From NCBI GenBank assembly GCA_050943255.1, contig JBMNOV010000004.1, positions 1 through 64,000 of the forward strand: a stretch of 64,000 bases of DNA. Reading direction: 5' to 3'. Of this stretch, positions 7,376 through 16,667 are shown piece by piece. The translations under genes were made by a program, and so were the position numbers. Source of the DNA: UBA4844 sp050943255 (GTDB taxonomy: Bacteria; Bacillota; Syntrophomonadia; Syntrophomonadales; Syntrophomonadaceae). The notes under the pieces were generated by a model. The model had not been told where the DNA came from. It did no database searches and worked only from the letters and a program-made list of their open reading frames with translations. The first letter of the stretch is position 1; the number at the start of each line of letters is the position of its first letter.

Positions 7376-10039
7376 TTATTTCCCTAAATAACCGGCTATT
7401 CCCCCGGCTATAGCTTCAGCGGCTAAATTAAGGAAATACTCCTGTTGTAATAGCCCTTCTTCTTCGGGGTTACTGATAAAGGCAACTTCTACCAGAGCTG
7501 AAGGCATGTTGGTATTTCTTAAAACTGAGTAATTTCCGCTTTTCACTCCGCGATTAGTTCTTTTTAGTTTGGCTATCATTTGGTTTTGCAGGTTGGTAGC
7601 CAGGGCTTTACGCTCATCCAGTTGCAGGAAAAGCAGGTCATTACTTACTGGAGCATAATAGTAAGTTTCCGTACCCTGTTTGGATGGGTCGACACTGGCA
7701 TTATTGTGAATGGATACAAAAACCCCAGCATTAAGGCGGTTGGCGATAGCCGCTCTTTCCTCCAGACTGACATAGGTATCAGCAGTGCGGGTATATTCTA
7801 CATCTATGCCTTTAGCCTTCAGGATTGCCCCTACTTTTAGCGCTATTTTTAGGTTAATATCTTTTTCCTTGGAGGTCCGCCCGCTGGCACCTGGTTCGCT
7901 CCCTCCATGACCGGGGTCAATTACCACCAGGTTATCTTTACGGTCTTTTAATTGGCCTTTACCTGCCAGTAATATGTTAAGTTCGCTACCACCAGCGCTT
8001 TGTCCAACTATATATTTACTCAGATCTGTGGTAGTAATTCGTACTATAGTTCCGGCAGTTGCTCCTTTCATTTCGGCAAAAGTAACTTTTTCCATAACAG
8101 GGCTATTGCTATATGTATATTCACTGCGGGCTTTGCCTATTGCAACCCCAGGCAGTTTTATTTCTAACAGGTTTCCGCTTATACTGCTGCTGTACTTAGC
8201 CGGGGTAATTGTACTTATAATGAGACGGTCTCCCATGGTCCCTAAACTTTTACGCTTCACTCCTTGAACAGCATTGGGGATAAAGAAAACTTCTCGTTTA
8301 CCATCTTCTTCTCTGACTGTCTCATATTTGGTATTATAGGGAAATTCTACCTCAACCGTGGTATTATCATCCTGGTTGCGGGCTTTGGCCTTAACTTCAC
8401 CTGTGCTGCCCAAGGATTCCTTAACCAGGTTCAATCCTTCAATTTGACGATCTTTTATTACATAGGTTACTTTATTACCTGTTTCCTTTATTGCAGTATC
8501 AATAACTTCCCCGGAATCGATCATTATACGGATACCATTTTCATCTGTATTAAGAGATAGCCATATTACTTCAGGGCCAGGTTTCTCAGGCTTTTGGGGA
8601 GGTTCAGGCTCAGGCTCTTCTTCCGGTTCTGGTTCTTCTGCTGGCTCTTCCGGGGGCAAAGGTTCGTTTGCTTCCCAGGCTACCTCAACTACCCATCCTG
8701 CTACCCAGGCTGTGCGCCCCCCGCGGCTGACTTGGTACCATCCATCTCTCTGAGCCAAAATCGGCAGTTTTTCCCCTTCTTGGGCGATATCAATCATTTG
8801 ATCTGAAGTGGAAGGCCCATTGCGCAGGTTGGTGTTAGCCCTGATTACTACAGTTCCAGCCCTGTTTCCGGGGGTACTGCTTGGGCTAGTTATGGTTACA
8901 GTTCTGGTAGTATTATTCCAGTCTACCTGCCCGCCAAAAGCCTCTCCGACAAAACGCAGGGGTGCCAGGGTGCGGTCGTTTCTTATTTTTCCGGGTACAT
9001 CCAGTGTCCATATTTGCCCGTTTACGGTAGGCTGAGTTGATCCAATGGTTAATACTACGGTGATATCATCTTTAACAGAAGTTACGGTACGGGTATTATT
9101 ATCCCAGCTTACACTGGCACCCATAGCCTCGAATATTGCCCTAAGGGGTACCAGGATGCGGTCGTTTTCTATTACAGGCGGTACCTCAAAAGCCAATTGA
9201 CGTCCATCCAATATTACTACAGGCGTTCCTGCAGGGCTTCCGCTGGGATTGGCGGGCTTTTCCGATACAGCAGATTTGCTATTATTAATACGAACCAGCC
9301 ATCCGGCTATGTAGGCACTACCGCCATCAGATTTCTGAATTTTATACCAGTCACCTTCCTGCCCTAGTACAGGAAGTATTGTACCTGCGGAAACACTTCC
9401 GGCCTTAGCATAACTGCTTCCAGGGCCGCTGCGCAGGTTGACCGTACCCGAGACCACTTCAACCTGACTTATGGTAACAGCCGGTGGTTCAGGCTGATTA
9501 CTGTTATTGGCGGGTAGGGCATTATCTTCCTTTTTTTCCGCCCATGAAGAGCTTATATAAGCAACCAGGCCATCATTAGTCCGCACTTGGTACCAGACAC
9601 CCGTTTCCTTCAGCAAAGTGAGGAGTTGTCCTTTATCAGCAGAGCCTACCACCTCATAACTAGTACCGGGGCCAGAACGCAGGTTTACCCCGTTGCCGGT
9701 GACTATTAGCGATTCTTCCTTTTGTATATTAATAAGGTCATTACGAACCCATCCGGTTAACTGGCCGGTTTTTATCTGTGACCAGTTATTTTTCCCGGCT
9801 GTAATAGCCACCTCAGTACCCTGGACTAGTTGTCCTACTGTATCATAGGTAGTTGCCGGACCGGAGCGTACGTTCACCAGGCTGGTGTTTATAATACCAG
9901 TGGCAGCTAAGGCTATCGGCAGGGAAAAGAAAAAGAAGATGTTTAAAAGAATAACCAAAATTAGGGTCTGTGAGCCTATTGTAAAATACTGACCGGAGTC
10001 AGGTGATAGTTTTCTGAAATTTAGACCTAGTTTTGACAT
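7376..10039 (-). CDS. N-acetylmuramoyl-L-alanine amidase with SH3b, stalk and AMIN-like domains
   Basis: Exported peptidoglycan hydrolase of 887 aa cutting the bond between MurNAc and L-Ala. A membrane/signal segment lies at residues about 24-46. Four bacterial SH3 domains follow, each with a VNLRSGP-like motif (one before, two after residue 100, and one near 400). Two copper-amine-oxidase-N units sit between them (residues about 275-390). A Pro-Glu linker (about 455-485) leads to an AMIN-like region. The C-terminal amidase_3 domain (about 705-887) shows the zinc and catalytic residues: DPGHGG, the Glu of SKEKDIN, SIHNN and ALVEVAFIS. GGAGG precedes the ATG by 13 nt, slightly far. The SH3 and stalk modules probably hold the enzyme to the wall. 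This is the third stalk-domain protein in the window. Confidence 0.92.
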   Translation of the reverse strand: MSKLGLNFRKLSPDSGQYFTIGSQTLILVILLNIFFFFSLPIALAATGIINTSLVNVRSGPATTYDTVGQLVQGTEVAITAGKNNWSQIKTGQLTGWVRNDLINIQKEESLIVTGNGVNLRSGPGTSYEVVGSADKGQLLTLLKETGVWYQVRTNDGLVAYISSSWAEKKEDNALPANNSNQPEPPAVTISQVEVVSGTVNLRSGPGSSYAKAGSVSAGTILPVLGQEGDWYKIQKSDGGSAYIAGWLVRINNSKSAVSEKPANPSGSPAGTPVVILDGRQLAFEVPPVIENDRILVPLRAIFEAMGASVSWDNNTRTVTSVKDDITVVLTIGSTQPTVNGQIWTLDVPGKIRNDRTLAPLRFVGEAFGGQVDWNNTTRTVTITSPSSTPGNRAGTVVIRANTNLRNGPSTSDQMIDIAQEGEKLPILAQRDGWYQVSRGGRTAWVAGWVVEVAWEANEPLPPEEPAEEPEPEEEPEPEPPQKPEKPGPEVIWLSLNTDENGIRIMIDSGEVIDTAIKETGNKVTYVIKDRQIEGLNLVKESLGSTGEVKAKARNQDDNTTVEVEFPYNTKYETVREEDGKREVFFIPNAVQGVKRKSLGTMGDRLIISTITPAKYSSSISGNLLEIKLPGVAIGKARSEYTYSNSPVMEKVTFAEMKGATAGTIVRITTTDLSKYIVGQSAGGSELNILLAGKGQLKDRKDNLVVIDPGHGGSEPGASGRTSKEKDINLKIALKVGAILKAKGIDVEYTRTADTYVSLEERAAIANRLNAGVFVSIHNNASVDPSKQGTETYYYAPVSNDLLFLQLDERKALATNLQNQMIAKLKRTNRGVKSGNYSVLRNTNMPSALVEVAFISNPEEEGLLQQEYFLNLAAEAIAGGIAGYLGK

Positions 10040-10205
10040 TATGTAATTATTTCCTCCATTGCTATTTTGTCTTTTGTCTATAATACACCATAGCAGTCGA
10101 TTTGCTTACAGAGAAGTTTGCATTTTTTTGATAAATATCGGGGGGTTAGCAAGAAAATAGACACAGTAATCTTAATAGTCACTAGAAAAGATGACATCTG
10201 TATGT

Positions 10206-10264
10206 TGTGCCTTAGGTATGGTACCCGGAGAGTGATTGCCCCCAAAGGGGCACGGATTGGCACA
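10206..10264. other. Possible structured RNA: three-way-junction fold
   Basis: Within the 240-bp gap between the LCP and amidase genes, TGTGCC (10206-10211) pairs with GGCACA (10259-10264) and encloses two hairpins, GGTA-tgg-TACC (10215-10225) and TGCCCC-caaa-GGGGCA (10237-10252). On the minus strand it would lie in the leader of the amidase gene. I could not match it to a riboswitch class (c-di-AMP ydaO, glycine and c-di-GMP motifs were considered). It may simply be structure after the LCP gene. Confidence 0.3.
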
Positions 10265-10279
10265 TGTTATGGAAGGTAT

Positions 10280-11548
10280 TTAGATGTAGCCTTCTGGCCC
10301 CAAGGGATTTGTCTCACCGGCTGGTATTTCCCCTTCACCCGCAACCGGCTCAGTACCACCACCAGATTGTTCAGGATCATCCAAGGTAGGTTCATTATTT
10401 ATAACATTATAATTATTTAAATTATTATCAGTTTGCCCTTCTCCTTTATCCGGCTTCTCTTCAGCTCTATCATTTTCCCTATCTCCTAGATTCATTTCGT
10501 TATTATCCGTGGGAGAAAGCTGGTTACCTTCATTGGCAATACTCGTATTTTCTTCCTCGCTAGTTATATTATCATCAGTACTTGGCAAGGTTTTAGCAGG
10601 CCCCACCACTTTAGGGGGCGGAGATTGTTGCACCTCTGCTACGGTCTTGCCTTCAAAAAGATTGGCCAGGAGGTTGGCTGCTTCGTCTTCATCAGCTAGC
10701 CAGTAGCTTTTGAGCAGATTACCGTTGCCATCAACCTCATCATAGAAACACCCGGGCAAGGTCTGGGCTATGACCGAATCAGAATTGAACCCAGGTGCCC
10801 AGCTGGCCATTTTCAACATATCTTTAAATCCAATATCGGTTTTAACATAATCTTTAACTTCTTTTATTATCCCCGGGAGACGAGTAATGGTCCTGGCCTG
10901 CAGGACTTCATTTGCCAAGGCTTTAATAAATACCTGCTGCTGGTGGGTGCGTTCAATATCCCCATTTACATAATCTCGGAAGCGCACAAATGCCAAGGCT
11001 TTTTTGCCATCCAGTTTCTGCTGTTTACCTGGTTGAAGATTAATACCTTCTGAGGGTTTATACATGCGTTGCGGGACATCGACAGTTACACCGCCCAGAA
11101 TATCTATTATTTTCTCGAATCCTTTAAAATCCACTTCAACATAATGGTCTATATTTAGCTTCATTAAATCTTCTACTTTTTCAACTGCATATCCCGGGCC
11201 GCCAATAAAATTAGCTGCGCAAATCTTCTCTGGATAGCCATTAACTTCTATCCGGGTATCACGGGGTATGGAGATTACAGCAACTTTATCCAGTTTCGGG
11301 TCAATCGAAACCAACAGCATAGTATCTGAGCGCGAGTTATCTTCTCCCGGACGGGCATCAACTCCCAATACGAGGATGTTAGTCCTTTCCCCATCATCTG
11401 GATACTTTTCTTCCTCGGATTGAACGGGCTCTTTATCTACCTTATCAGTATGTGCTGATTGAATTAGACTGGTAAGACCTGCACCTATACCGAAAAAAGC
11501 GCCAAAAACCAATCCAATTATTAATGTCCATTTTAATAACTTTTTCAT
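10280..11548 (-). CDS. LytR-CpsA-Psr (LCP) family glycopolymer ligase
   Basis: Membrane-anchored enzyme of 422 aa that transfers lipid-linked wall glycopolymers onto peptidoglycan. One N-terminal membrane segment covers residues 5-30. The LCP domain (about 55-290) shows the phosphate-binding signatures TNILVLGVDARPGEDNSRSD, SIPRDTRIEV and the C-terminal AFVRFRDYVNGDIERTHQQQ. The last 100 residues are disordered, Asn-, Glu- and Pro-rich. GAAAGGAG-type Shine-Dalgarno lies 9 nt before the ATG. It follows the TagO/WecA-like gene by 57 bp with no terminator. That pairing makes sense: one starts the lipid-linked glycan, the other attaches the product to the wall. Confidence 0.9.
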   Translation of the reverse strand: MKKLLKWTLIIGLVFGAFFGIGAGLTSLIQSAHTDKVDKEPVQSEEEKYPDDGERTNILVLGVDARPGEDNSRSDTMLLVSIDPKLDKVAVISIPRDTRIEVNGYPEKICAANFIGGPGYAVEKVEDLMKLNIDHYVEVDFKGFEKIIDILGGVTVDVPQRMYKPSEGINLQPGKQQKLDGKKALAFVRFRDYVNGDIERTHQQQVFIKALANEVLQARTITRLPGIIKEVKDYVKTDIGFKDMLKMASWAPGFNSDSVIAQTLPGCFYDEVDGNGNLLKSYWLADEDEAANLLANLFEGKTVAEVQQSPPPKVVGPAKTLPSTDDNITSEEENTSIANEGNQLSPTDNNEMNLGDRENDRAEEKPDKGEGQTDNNLNNYNVINNEPTLDDPEQSGGGTEPVAGEGEIPAGETNPLGPEGYI

Positions 11549-11605
11549 GCCCGCCTACTCCTTTAGAAATTATTCTATAAAATCAGTTTATGCCTCATCT
11601 TAAAA

Positions 11606-12673
11606 TTATAATTCAACCTTCTGCGGTTGTCCTTTAACATAGGTATCAGACTTACGCTTTTCCCCGCTTAAAAGCCCAATTTTATTGGCAGCTAAAACAA
11701 CCAGCAATAAAAGCAGGGCCAGCATTACAGTCGCCTTGGAACTGCTGATAAAGGTAATCGTAATAGCAACTATGCTGAAAAAAGAACTGATGCTATAGAT
11801 TATTAAAACACTACGGCGATGGCTCATTCCCAAAGCCATAAGCCGATGATGCAGGTGGTCGCGGTCAGGTAAAAAAATAGGGGTCTTGTTATGCATTCTC
11901 CGGATAATAGCGAAAAAAGTATCAGTAATAGGAATAGCTAATATAACAATAGGTATAAATAGCGAGATAAAAGCTGCACTTTTAGCTGTACCAATAATAG
12001 CCAGGCATGCCAGTACAAAACCCAGCAGGTTAGAGCCTGAATCACCCATAAAGGTCTTGGCTGGGTAAAAGTTAAATGGAAGAAAACCAATTATGGCTGC
12101 AACCACGGTAAATGCTACCAAGGCTACCTCAGGTTGGCCTTTTAACAGGAAAATAACTCCCATGGTAGAAGCTGCAATAGCAGAAACGCCAGCTGCCAGA
12201 CCGTCAAGACCGTCTATCAGGTTGATGGCGTTACTAATACCAACTATCCAAAGTATAGTAAGGGGTATGCTTAAAAATCCCAGGTCAAAAGCACCATTAA
12301 AGGGGTTTGTAACAAAATGAACCACTACTCCGAAGTGAACCGCTAAAACAGCTGCAGCTATTTGACCAAAAAGCTTAATCCTAGCTGAAAGCTGGTATAT
12401 ATCGTCAAGTAACCCAACAAAAAATATTAAACAAGCCCCATAAATCAGACCTAGAAATGGGCCTGATACCTTAAGGATAAAAACCAGACATATAAACAGG
12501 GACAGGAATATAGCCATACCACCTATACGGGGTACTGTACAGGTATGTACTTTGCGTTTATTAGGATTATCAACTGCCCCAATTTTTAATGCCAGCTTGA
12601 TGGCGTAAGGGACTGTCAGATAAGATAAGACAAAGGCTGACAGTAAAACTGCTATCCCAACATAAAAAGCCAT
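11606..12673 (-). CDS. Undecaprenyl-phosphate glycosyl-1-phosphate transferase, TagO/WecA type
   Basis: Integral membrane enzyme of 355 aa, family MraY/WecA/TagO. It transfers a sugar-1-phosphate, usually GlcNAc, from the UDP-sugar to undecaprenyl phosphate, starting wall-polymer synthesis. About ten membrane segments are present. The Mg-binding and catalytic motifs are seen: FFVGLLDD, NAINLIDGLDGLAAG, FNFYPAKTFMGDSGSN and the diagnostic DRDHLHHRL, which distinguishes this branch from MraY. GGAGGG precedes the ATG by 10 nt. It is first in a two-gene unit with the LCP gene and is divergent from csaB. The exact sugar cannot be read from the sequence. Confidence 0.9.
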   Translation of the reverse strand: MAFYVGIAVLLSAFVLSYLTVPYAIKLALKIGAVDNPNKRKVHTCTVPRIGGMAIFLSLFICLVFILKVSGPFLGLIYGACLIFFVGLLDDIYQLSARIKLFGQIAAAVLAVHFGVVVHFVTNPFNGAFDLGFLSIPLTILWIVGISNAINLIDGLDGLAAGVSAIAASTMGVIFLLKGQPEVALVAFTVVAAIIGFLPFNFYPAKTFMGDSGSNLLGFVLACLAIIGTAKSAAFISLFIPIVILAIPITDTFFAIIRRMHNKTPIFLPDRDHLHHRLMALGMSHRRSVLIIYSISSFFSIVAITITFISSSKATVMLALLLLLVVLAANKIGLLSGEKRKSDTYVKGQPQKVEL

Positions 12674-13059
12674 AAGCTACAAACCCTCCAAATCCCACTA
12701 GCCCCATTCTAGCACCGGATTATTCAACTTGTCCATATAATAAGTAAAGTCTCTAAAAGAGTTTATGGTGTAATTAGCATAATATTACAATTAATTGCCT
12801 GATAATATAAGCTTTTAGCAGCTTGGCAAAGGCTTTAAGATTTTGCCAATTATTTTACAATTACACCTATTTCAAGGAATTGCCGACATATTCTTGGTTA
12901 ATATATCTTTTTTTACGTTACAATATATTTACGTTAAATGTTGGGCAGAGCTTACAGTAGGTTAGTGGGAAAGGATAATAATTATTGCCACCTTGTTTGG
13001 GCAAATACTATAATAGACTAGAATGTTTAGCGATAATTTAACCAAGCAGGAGTCAGGAT
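12674..13059. other. Divergent intergenic region between tagO-like and csaB genes
   Basis: This AT-rich 386-bp stretch separates two divergent wall-polymer genes and must carry both control regions. The csaB promoter at 12985-13014 is clear. I found no convincing promoter for the minus-strand gene and no ORF of note. Confidence 0.6.
12985..13014 (+). promoter_or_regulatory. Probable sigma-A promoter of csaB
   Basis: TTGCCA (12985-12990) and TATAAT (13009-13014) with an 18-bp spacer. The start point falls about 40 nt before the csaB ATG. Confidence 0.7.
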
Positions 13060-14151
13060 ATGAAGATTGCTCTTTCAGGATACTATGGTTTTGACAATGC
13101 CGGGGATGAGGCTTTGCTATCAGCCATAACTAGCACTATTAGAAAACTGGAGCCATCAGCCAGTTTTGTGGTTTTTTCCGGTTACCCGGATAATACTGTA
13201 CGCCTGCATGGCTTAAGAGCAGTCAATCGTATGAATCCCTGGTCAGTCAGTCGGGAAATGCGGAGTTCAGATTTACTGATCAGCGGGGGAGGGAGCCTTT
13301 TTCAGGATGTTACTGGCCCCCGTTCACTACCATATTATATCAGCATAGTTGCTCTGGCTCTTTTGTTTAAAAAGCCGGTTATTTTTTATGCCCAGGGAAT
13401 TGGCCCGATTAATCGGAGAATAAGCAAATTACTAATGTACCTTATTGCCAACCGGGTCAATATGATTACCCTGCGAGATGAGGATTCCCTGAAGGTGCTG
13501 CAACAGATCGGAGTTACCCGTCCACCGGTTAAGGTAACAGCTGACCCGGTTTTCAGCCTGGAACCACTGGATACGGACTATAAGGAAATGCAACAATTAC
13601 TAACTCAATATTGTCCGGGTGAAGGCAAAATAATTGGGGTTTCAGTACGCCAGTGGCCAGCTTTGAAAGGCTATCAGCCCGAGCTAGCCCAGGCTTTGGA
13701 CATGTTGGTAAGAGAAGGCTATCAGGTAATCTTTATTCCCATGGATTTTCCTGCCGATATTAAAGAATCGCAAAAAATTGCAGCACTGATGAAAGAACCA
13801 TCAAAGCTTTTAGATCGTTACCTAACCAGCCACCAGCATGCAGCTCTGATATCATATCTTCAGCTTATGATCGGTATGCGCCTGCATGCCCTTATTTTTG
13901 CTGCCAGTCAAGAGGTTTTATTTCAAGGTATATCTTATGATCCCAAGGTGGATTCGTTTTTACACCAGTTTGGCGAAAAACCTTTAAAAGGAAATGCGGA
14001 AGTAATGACAGAACAAATCTTTTCACTCTTGGCCAGCACGGGTAAACAGGAAAAGATCCGGCATAAAGCCCGGGAGCTGCGCAGCCGTGCTGAGGAAACC
14101 GCCCATCTGGCCCTGTCCCTGTGCCGTTCCAGTTCAAGAGAGGTTAATTAA
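13060..14151 (+). CDS. csaB: Polysaccharide pyruvyl transferase
   Basis: CsaB of 363 aa. The enzyme adds pyruvate ketals to secondary wall polysaccharide, the ligand to which S-layer-homology (SLH) domains bind. The N-terminus (ALSGYYGFDNAGDEALLSAI) and SDLLISGGGSLFQDVTG are typical of the family, as are FYAQGIGPI, a TADPVF segment and the C-terminal MIGMRLHALIFAA. CAGGAG precedes the ATG. It is the only plus-strand gene in the left half and stands between the TagO/LCP unit and the glycosyltransferase run, which supports a role in wall-polysaccharide decoration. No SLH protein is encoded in the window; the nearby surface proteins carry stalk domains instead. Confidence 0.9.
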   Translation: MKIALSGYYGFDNAGDEALLSAITSTIRKLEPSASFVVFSGYPDNTVRLHGLRAVNRMNPWSVSREMRSSDLLISGGGSLFQDVTGPRSLPYYISIVALALLFKKPVIFYAQGIGPINRRISKLLMYLIANRVNMITLRDEDSLKVLQQIGVTRPPVKVTADPVFSLEPLDTDYKEMQQLLTQYCPGEGKIIGVSVRQWPALKGYQPELAQALDMLVREGYQVIFIPMDFPADIKESQKIAALMKEPSKLLDRYLTSHQHAALISYLQLMIGMRLHALIFAASQEVLFQGISYDPKVDSFLHQFGEKPLKGNAEVMTEQIFSLLASTGKQEKIRHKARELRSRAEETAHLALSLCRSSSREVN

Positions 14152-14197
14152 CCACGAACGCTGGGAGCTTATGCGCCCCCCTGGGGGTGGTTAACCT
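14148..14197 (+). terminator. Possible weak terminator between convergent genes
   Basis: TTAACCAC (14148-14155) and GTGGTTAA (14187-14194) can pair across a 31-nt loop that includes CCCCC/GGGGG, followed by CCTTTT. It overlaps the end of the minus-strand glycosyltransferase gene. No long T-run, so support is weak. Confidence 0.35.
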
Positions 14198-15351
14198 TTT
14201 CCTAATTGCTGGGCTATTAGATTACTGAGGGTTTGGACGCGGTTTTCCCAGGAGTTTTTTTCCGCCAGGGTAAGGCGTCTCTGGATTTTAGCGGGAGTGT
14301 CATCCAGGGCTCGTTCGACTGCCGCAATAAACTGGTCCCGTCCTGCTCCAATTTCTACTACGCCATTAAGCATGTCCATTTCCGGCATAGGGGTAGAAAC
14401 TATGGGTTTACCTGAAGCCAGGTATTCATAGAACTTTAGAGGGTTAACTGCCTGGGATAATTCGCTGGCCCGGAAGGGATTTAAGCATACATCGAATTTT
14501 TTAAGATAACCAGGAAGTTCTTCTTTGCTCCTGCTGCCGGTAAAATGCACATTGGCAAGCCCCTTAAAAGGTGTTATATCCGCATCAATCTCTACCGGGC
14601 CGACCATGATGATCGACCAGTCTGGGCGGGTTTTGGCTACCTGGTGTATAAGTTCCAAGTCAATCCATTCTTTTATACGCCCAATAAAGCCTAATACCGG
14701 GCTGGGAATATCTTTCACATCATCAGGAACAGGAAGGCTTTCATCCAGAGCTGTACGAAAATGCTTTACATCAGCGGCATTACGCAGCAGGTGAATCTGC
14801 TGGGCATACCTGGCTTTATCATTATAAAGAGGCTGCGCAGTAACCAGTACCAAGTCAGATTTCTGTAGTAGTTCTATCTCCATTGCCTTTACCAGTCGGG
14901 GATTAAACCCTTGAAAAGCCGAGTGTTCATCAACACAATCATACACCACTAACACTTCTTTTAGTTTTCCTAATAGATCAACTGTATTGGGAAGGTAGGT
15001 TAATAATAGGGGTTGGTCAAAATTAACAGTGGAACAAACCTTTTTTAAGACCCAGGCCATTAGCCACTGGTTCAGGCGATTAACCCAACGCCATCGGTTA
15101 GCCCCGGGAAAAAGAAGTGGCGGTGAATAGAGATAAAGGTTGTCTTTGATCTTCCTTAGTCCTTTACGCCAGAGTGACCATTTGTACCAAAGGGAAGGGT
15201 CTTTAAAAGGTGACAAAAAGCTTATGGGTGCTTCCACATAGATTATACGGTTAGAATCCGGCATACGCCACATTAGCTGCTGGGTTCGCGCCCATAATGG
15301 TTCAAAATCCACTCCGGCTATACACAAAATATCCTGGTTTTCAAGATTCAT
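14191..15351 (-). CDS. Glycosyltransferase, GT-B fold (TuaH/WbpN-like)
   Basis: Cytoplasmic glycosyltransferase of 386 aa. The C-terminal half has the GT-B donor-binding pattern: SPVLGFIGRIKEWIDLELI, IIMVGPVEI, then VCLNPFRASELSQAVNPLKF and YEYLASGKPIVSTPMPE. The N-terminal half shows a WxRxQQLMW-like segment seen in TuaH-type enzymes. I start it at ATG 15351, not the ATG 69 nt upstream, because AAAAGGAG lies 8 nt before it. It is convergent with csaB and separated by 179 bp from the next minus-strand gene. Donor and acceptor sugars cannot be inferred; the context suggests wall or exopolysaccharide assembly. Confidence 0.8.
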   Translation of the reverse strand: MNLENQDILCIAGVDFEPLWARTQQLMWRMPDSNRIIYVEAPISFLSPFKDPSLWYKWSLWRKGLRKIKDNLYLYSPPLLFPGANRWRWVNRLNQWLMAWVLKKVCSTVNFDQPLLLTYLPNTVDLLGKLKEVLVVYDCVDEHSAFQGFNPRLVKAMEIELLQKSDLVLVTAQPLYNDKARYAQQIHLLRNAADVKHFRTALDESLPVPDDVKDIPSPVLGFIGRIKEWIDLELIHQVAKTRPDWSIIMVGPVEIDADITPFKGLANVHFTGSRSKEELPGYLKKFDVCLNPFRASELSQAVNPLKFYEYLASGKPIVSTPMPEMDMLNGVVEIGAGRDQFIAAVERALDDTPAKIQRRLTLAEKNSWENRVQTLSNLIAQQLGKG

Positions 15352-15530
15352 AGTACTACTCCTTTTAACCACCCTCAGGGGAGCGAGTATCCAGGTATTT
15401 TCCTTATTTATCCGCCTCATTAATTGTAAACGCAGTAAACATCCGTGTGTACCCTTTGGGTACTACCTTAATTGTAAGCAGGGAGCATCAGTAAGTGCCT
15501 TAGGGTATGTCTTTAGTGTGTATATTCGTA

Positions 15531-16667
15531 CTAATCAGTGATTGTTTTTTTACTTCTTAGTACCTCCTCATAGACCTGTTCGACCTTATTAGCCATGTTT
15601 TGGAGGCTGAATTGGTTCACCTTTTTCCGGGCATTGGTAGTTAGATAAGTGGCCAGTTCAGGGTCGCTCAGAATTTTTATAATTGCCTGGGCCAGGCCAT
15701 GGTGATCTCGTGGTTCAACCAGCAAACCGTCCACCTGGTCTTTAATTATCTCCGGAATACCCCCGGTATTACTAGCAACCACCGGTACATTAAAATACAT
15801 AGCCTCCAGCACTACTAAACCCAACCCTTCCATTACCGAAGGTACACAAAGGATGTCCGATATTTCATAAATATCTTCAATGGAACGGTAGTAACCCAGC
15901 ATTTTTACCACTTCATTCAGCCCCAATTCGCTGACCTGCTGTTCTATTTGCCTGCGGTAAATACCTTCCCCGACAATTAGAAACTGAGGCCTGAAACCAG
16001 CATCTATTACTTGGCGCGCAGCCCGCAGAAAATAATCGTGGCCCTTGACCGGGTGTAAGCGAGCTACCATAGTTATAATCTGCCGGTCTTGATCTAATCC
16101 CAGTTCGCTTTTAACTTCACTCGCTTTCCGGGGAGATGAAAATTTATTTACATCTAGACCATTATGAATAATTACTATTTTCTCTTGATATACTCCCATT
16201 TGCTTTATATCATGGGCAATGGCTCGGGAAATAGCAATAAACCTATTACTATATTTATTAGTAAGTTTGGTCAAAAAGTAAGCCAGGAGGGCCTTTAACG
16301 GCAAGTCGTAATCATAGCGCAGTACACTATGGACGGTAGTTACAACTGGTATGCCGCTCCGAGTGGCAGCCAGGCGTGCAACTAGATTAGCCCGTACCCC
16401 GTGGGTATGAACCAAGTCAAAGTGCTGTTCACCCATGTATCGCATAAGAGGGGTAACAGTAGCCAGGTCTAATCGATGCCGCATAGGTATAATTCGTGCC
16501 GGTAGTCCCTGACGGGCGGCCAGGTCTGCAAAAGGACCTTCACATAGGCACAGCAAGAAAGGCTGGTATTTTTCTGGGTCAAGCAGTTTCATAAGGGTTA
16601 AGACATGTTCTTCCGCTCCACCAACTTCTCCCCCGCCAATAACATGCAAAACTTTAGTTTTAGCCAT
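15531..16667 (-). CDS. Family 4 glycosyltransferase
   Basis: GT-B glycosyltransferase of 378 aa with an N-terminal acceptor domain (VLHVIGGGEVGGAEEHVLTL, HTHGVRANLVARLAA) and a GT4 donor domain (ITMVARLHPVKGHDYFLRAA). The EX7E motif sits in PSVMEGLGLVVLEAM. It builds a polysaccharide or glycolipid from a nucleotide sugar at the inner membrane face. The ATG at 16667 overlaps the stop of the upstream O-antigen ligase gene (ATGGCTAA), with GGGAG 9 nt before it. This suggests translational coupling. It is last in the unit that begins with the DUF4330 gene. Confidence 0.88.
   Translation of the reverse strand: MAKTKVLHVIGGGEVGGAEEHVLTLMKLLDPEKYQPFLLCLCEGPFADLAARQGLPARIIPMRHRLDLATVTPLMRYMGEQHFDLVHTHGVRANLVARLAATRSGIPVVTTVHSVLRYDYDLPLKALLAYFLTKLTNKYSNRFIAISRAIAHDIKQMGVYQEKIVIIHNGLDVNKFSSPRKASEVKSELGLDQDRQIITMVARLHPVKGHDYFLRAARQVIDAGFRPQFLIVGEGIYRRQIEQQVSELGLNEVVKMLGYYRSIEDIYEISDILCVPSVMEGLGLVVLEAMYFNVPVVASNTGGIPEIIKDQVDGLLVEPRDHHGLAQAIIKILSDPELATYLTTNARKKVNQFSLQNMANKVEQVYEEVLRSKKTITD

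Noticed and set aside
10078..10420. Overlapping short frames on both strands next to the LCP gene
   Set aside because: Neither has a ribosome site or a recognisable motif, and the plus-strand one runs into the LCP gene antisense. The region is better explained as intergenic with RNA structure.
12093..12320. Plus-strand frame inside the TagO/WecA-like gene
   Set aside because: Shadow of a well-supported membrane protein gene; no independent evidence.
14178..15381. 17-bp near-identical inverted sequence (CCCCTG-GGGTGGTTAA) on both sides of the glycosyltransferase gene
   Set aside because: A 16/17 match between two sites in 64 kb is expected by chance several times, and there is no further sign of a mobile element.
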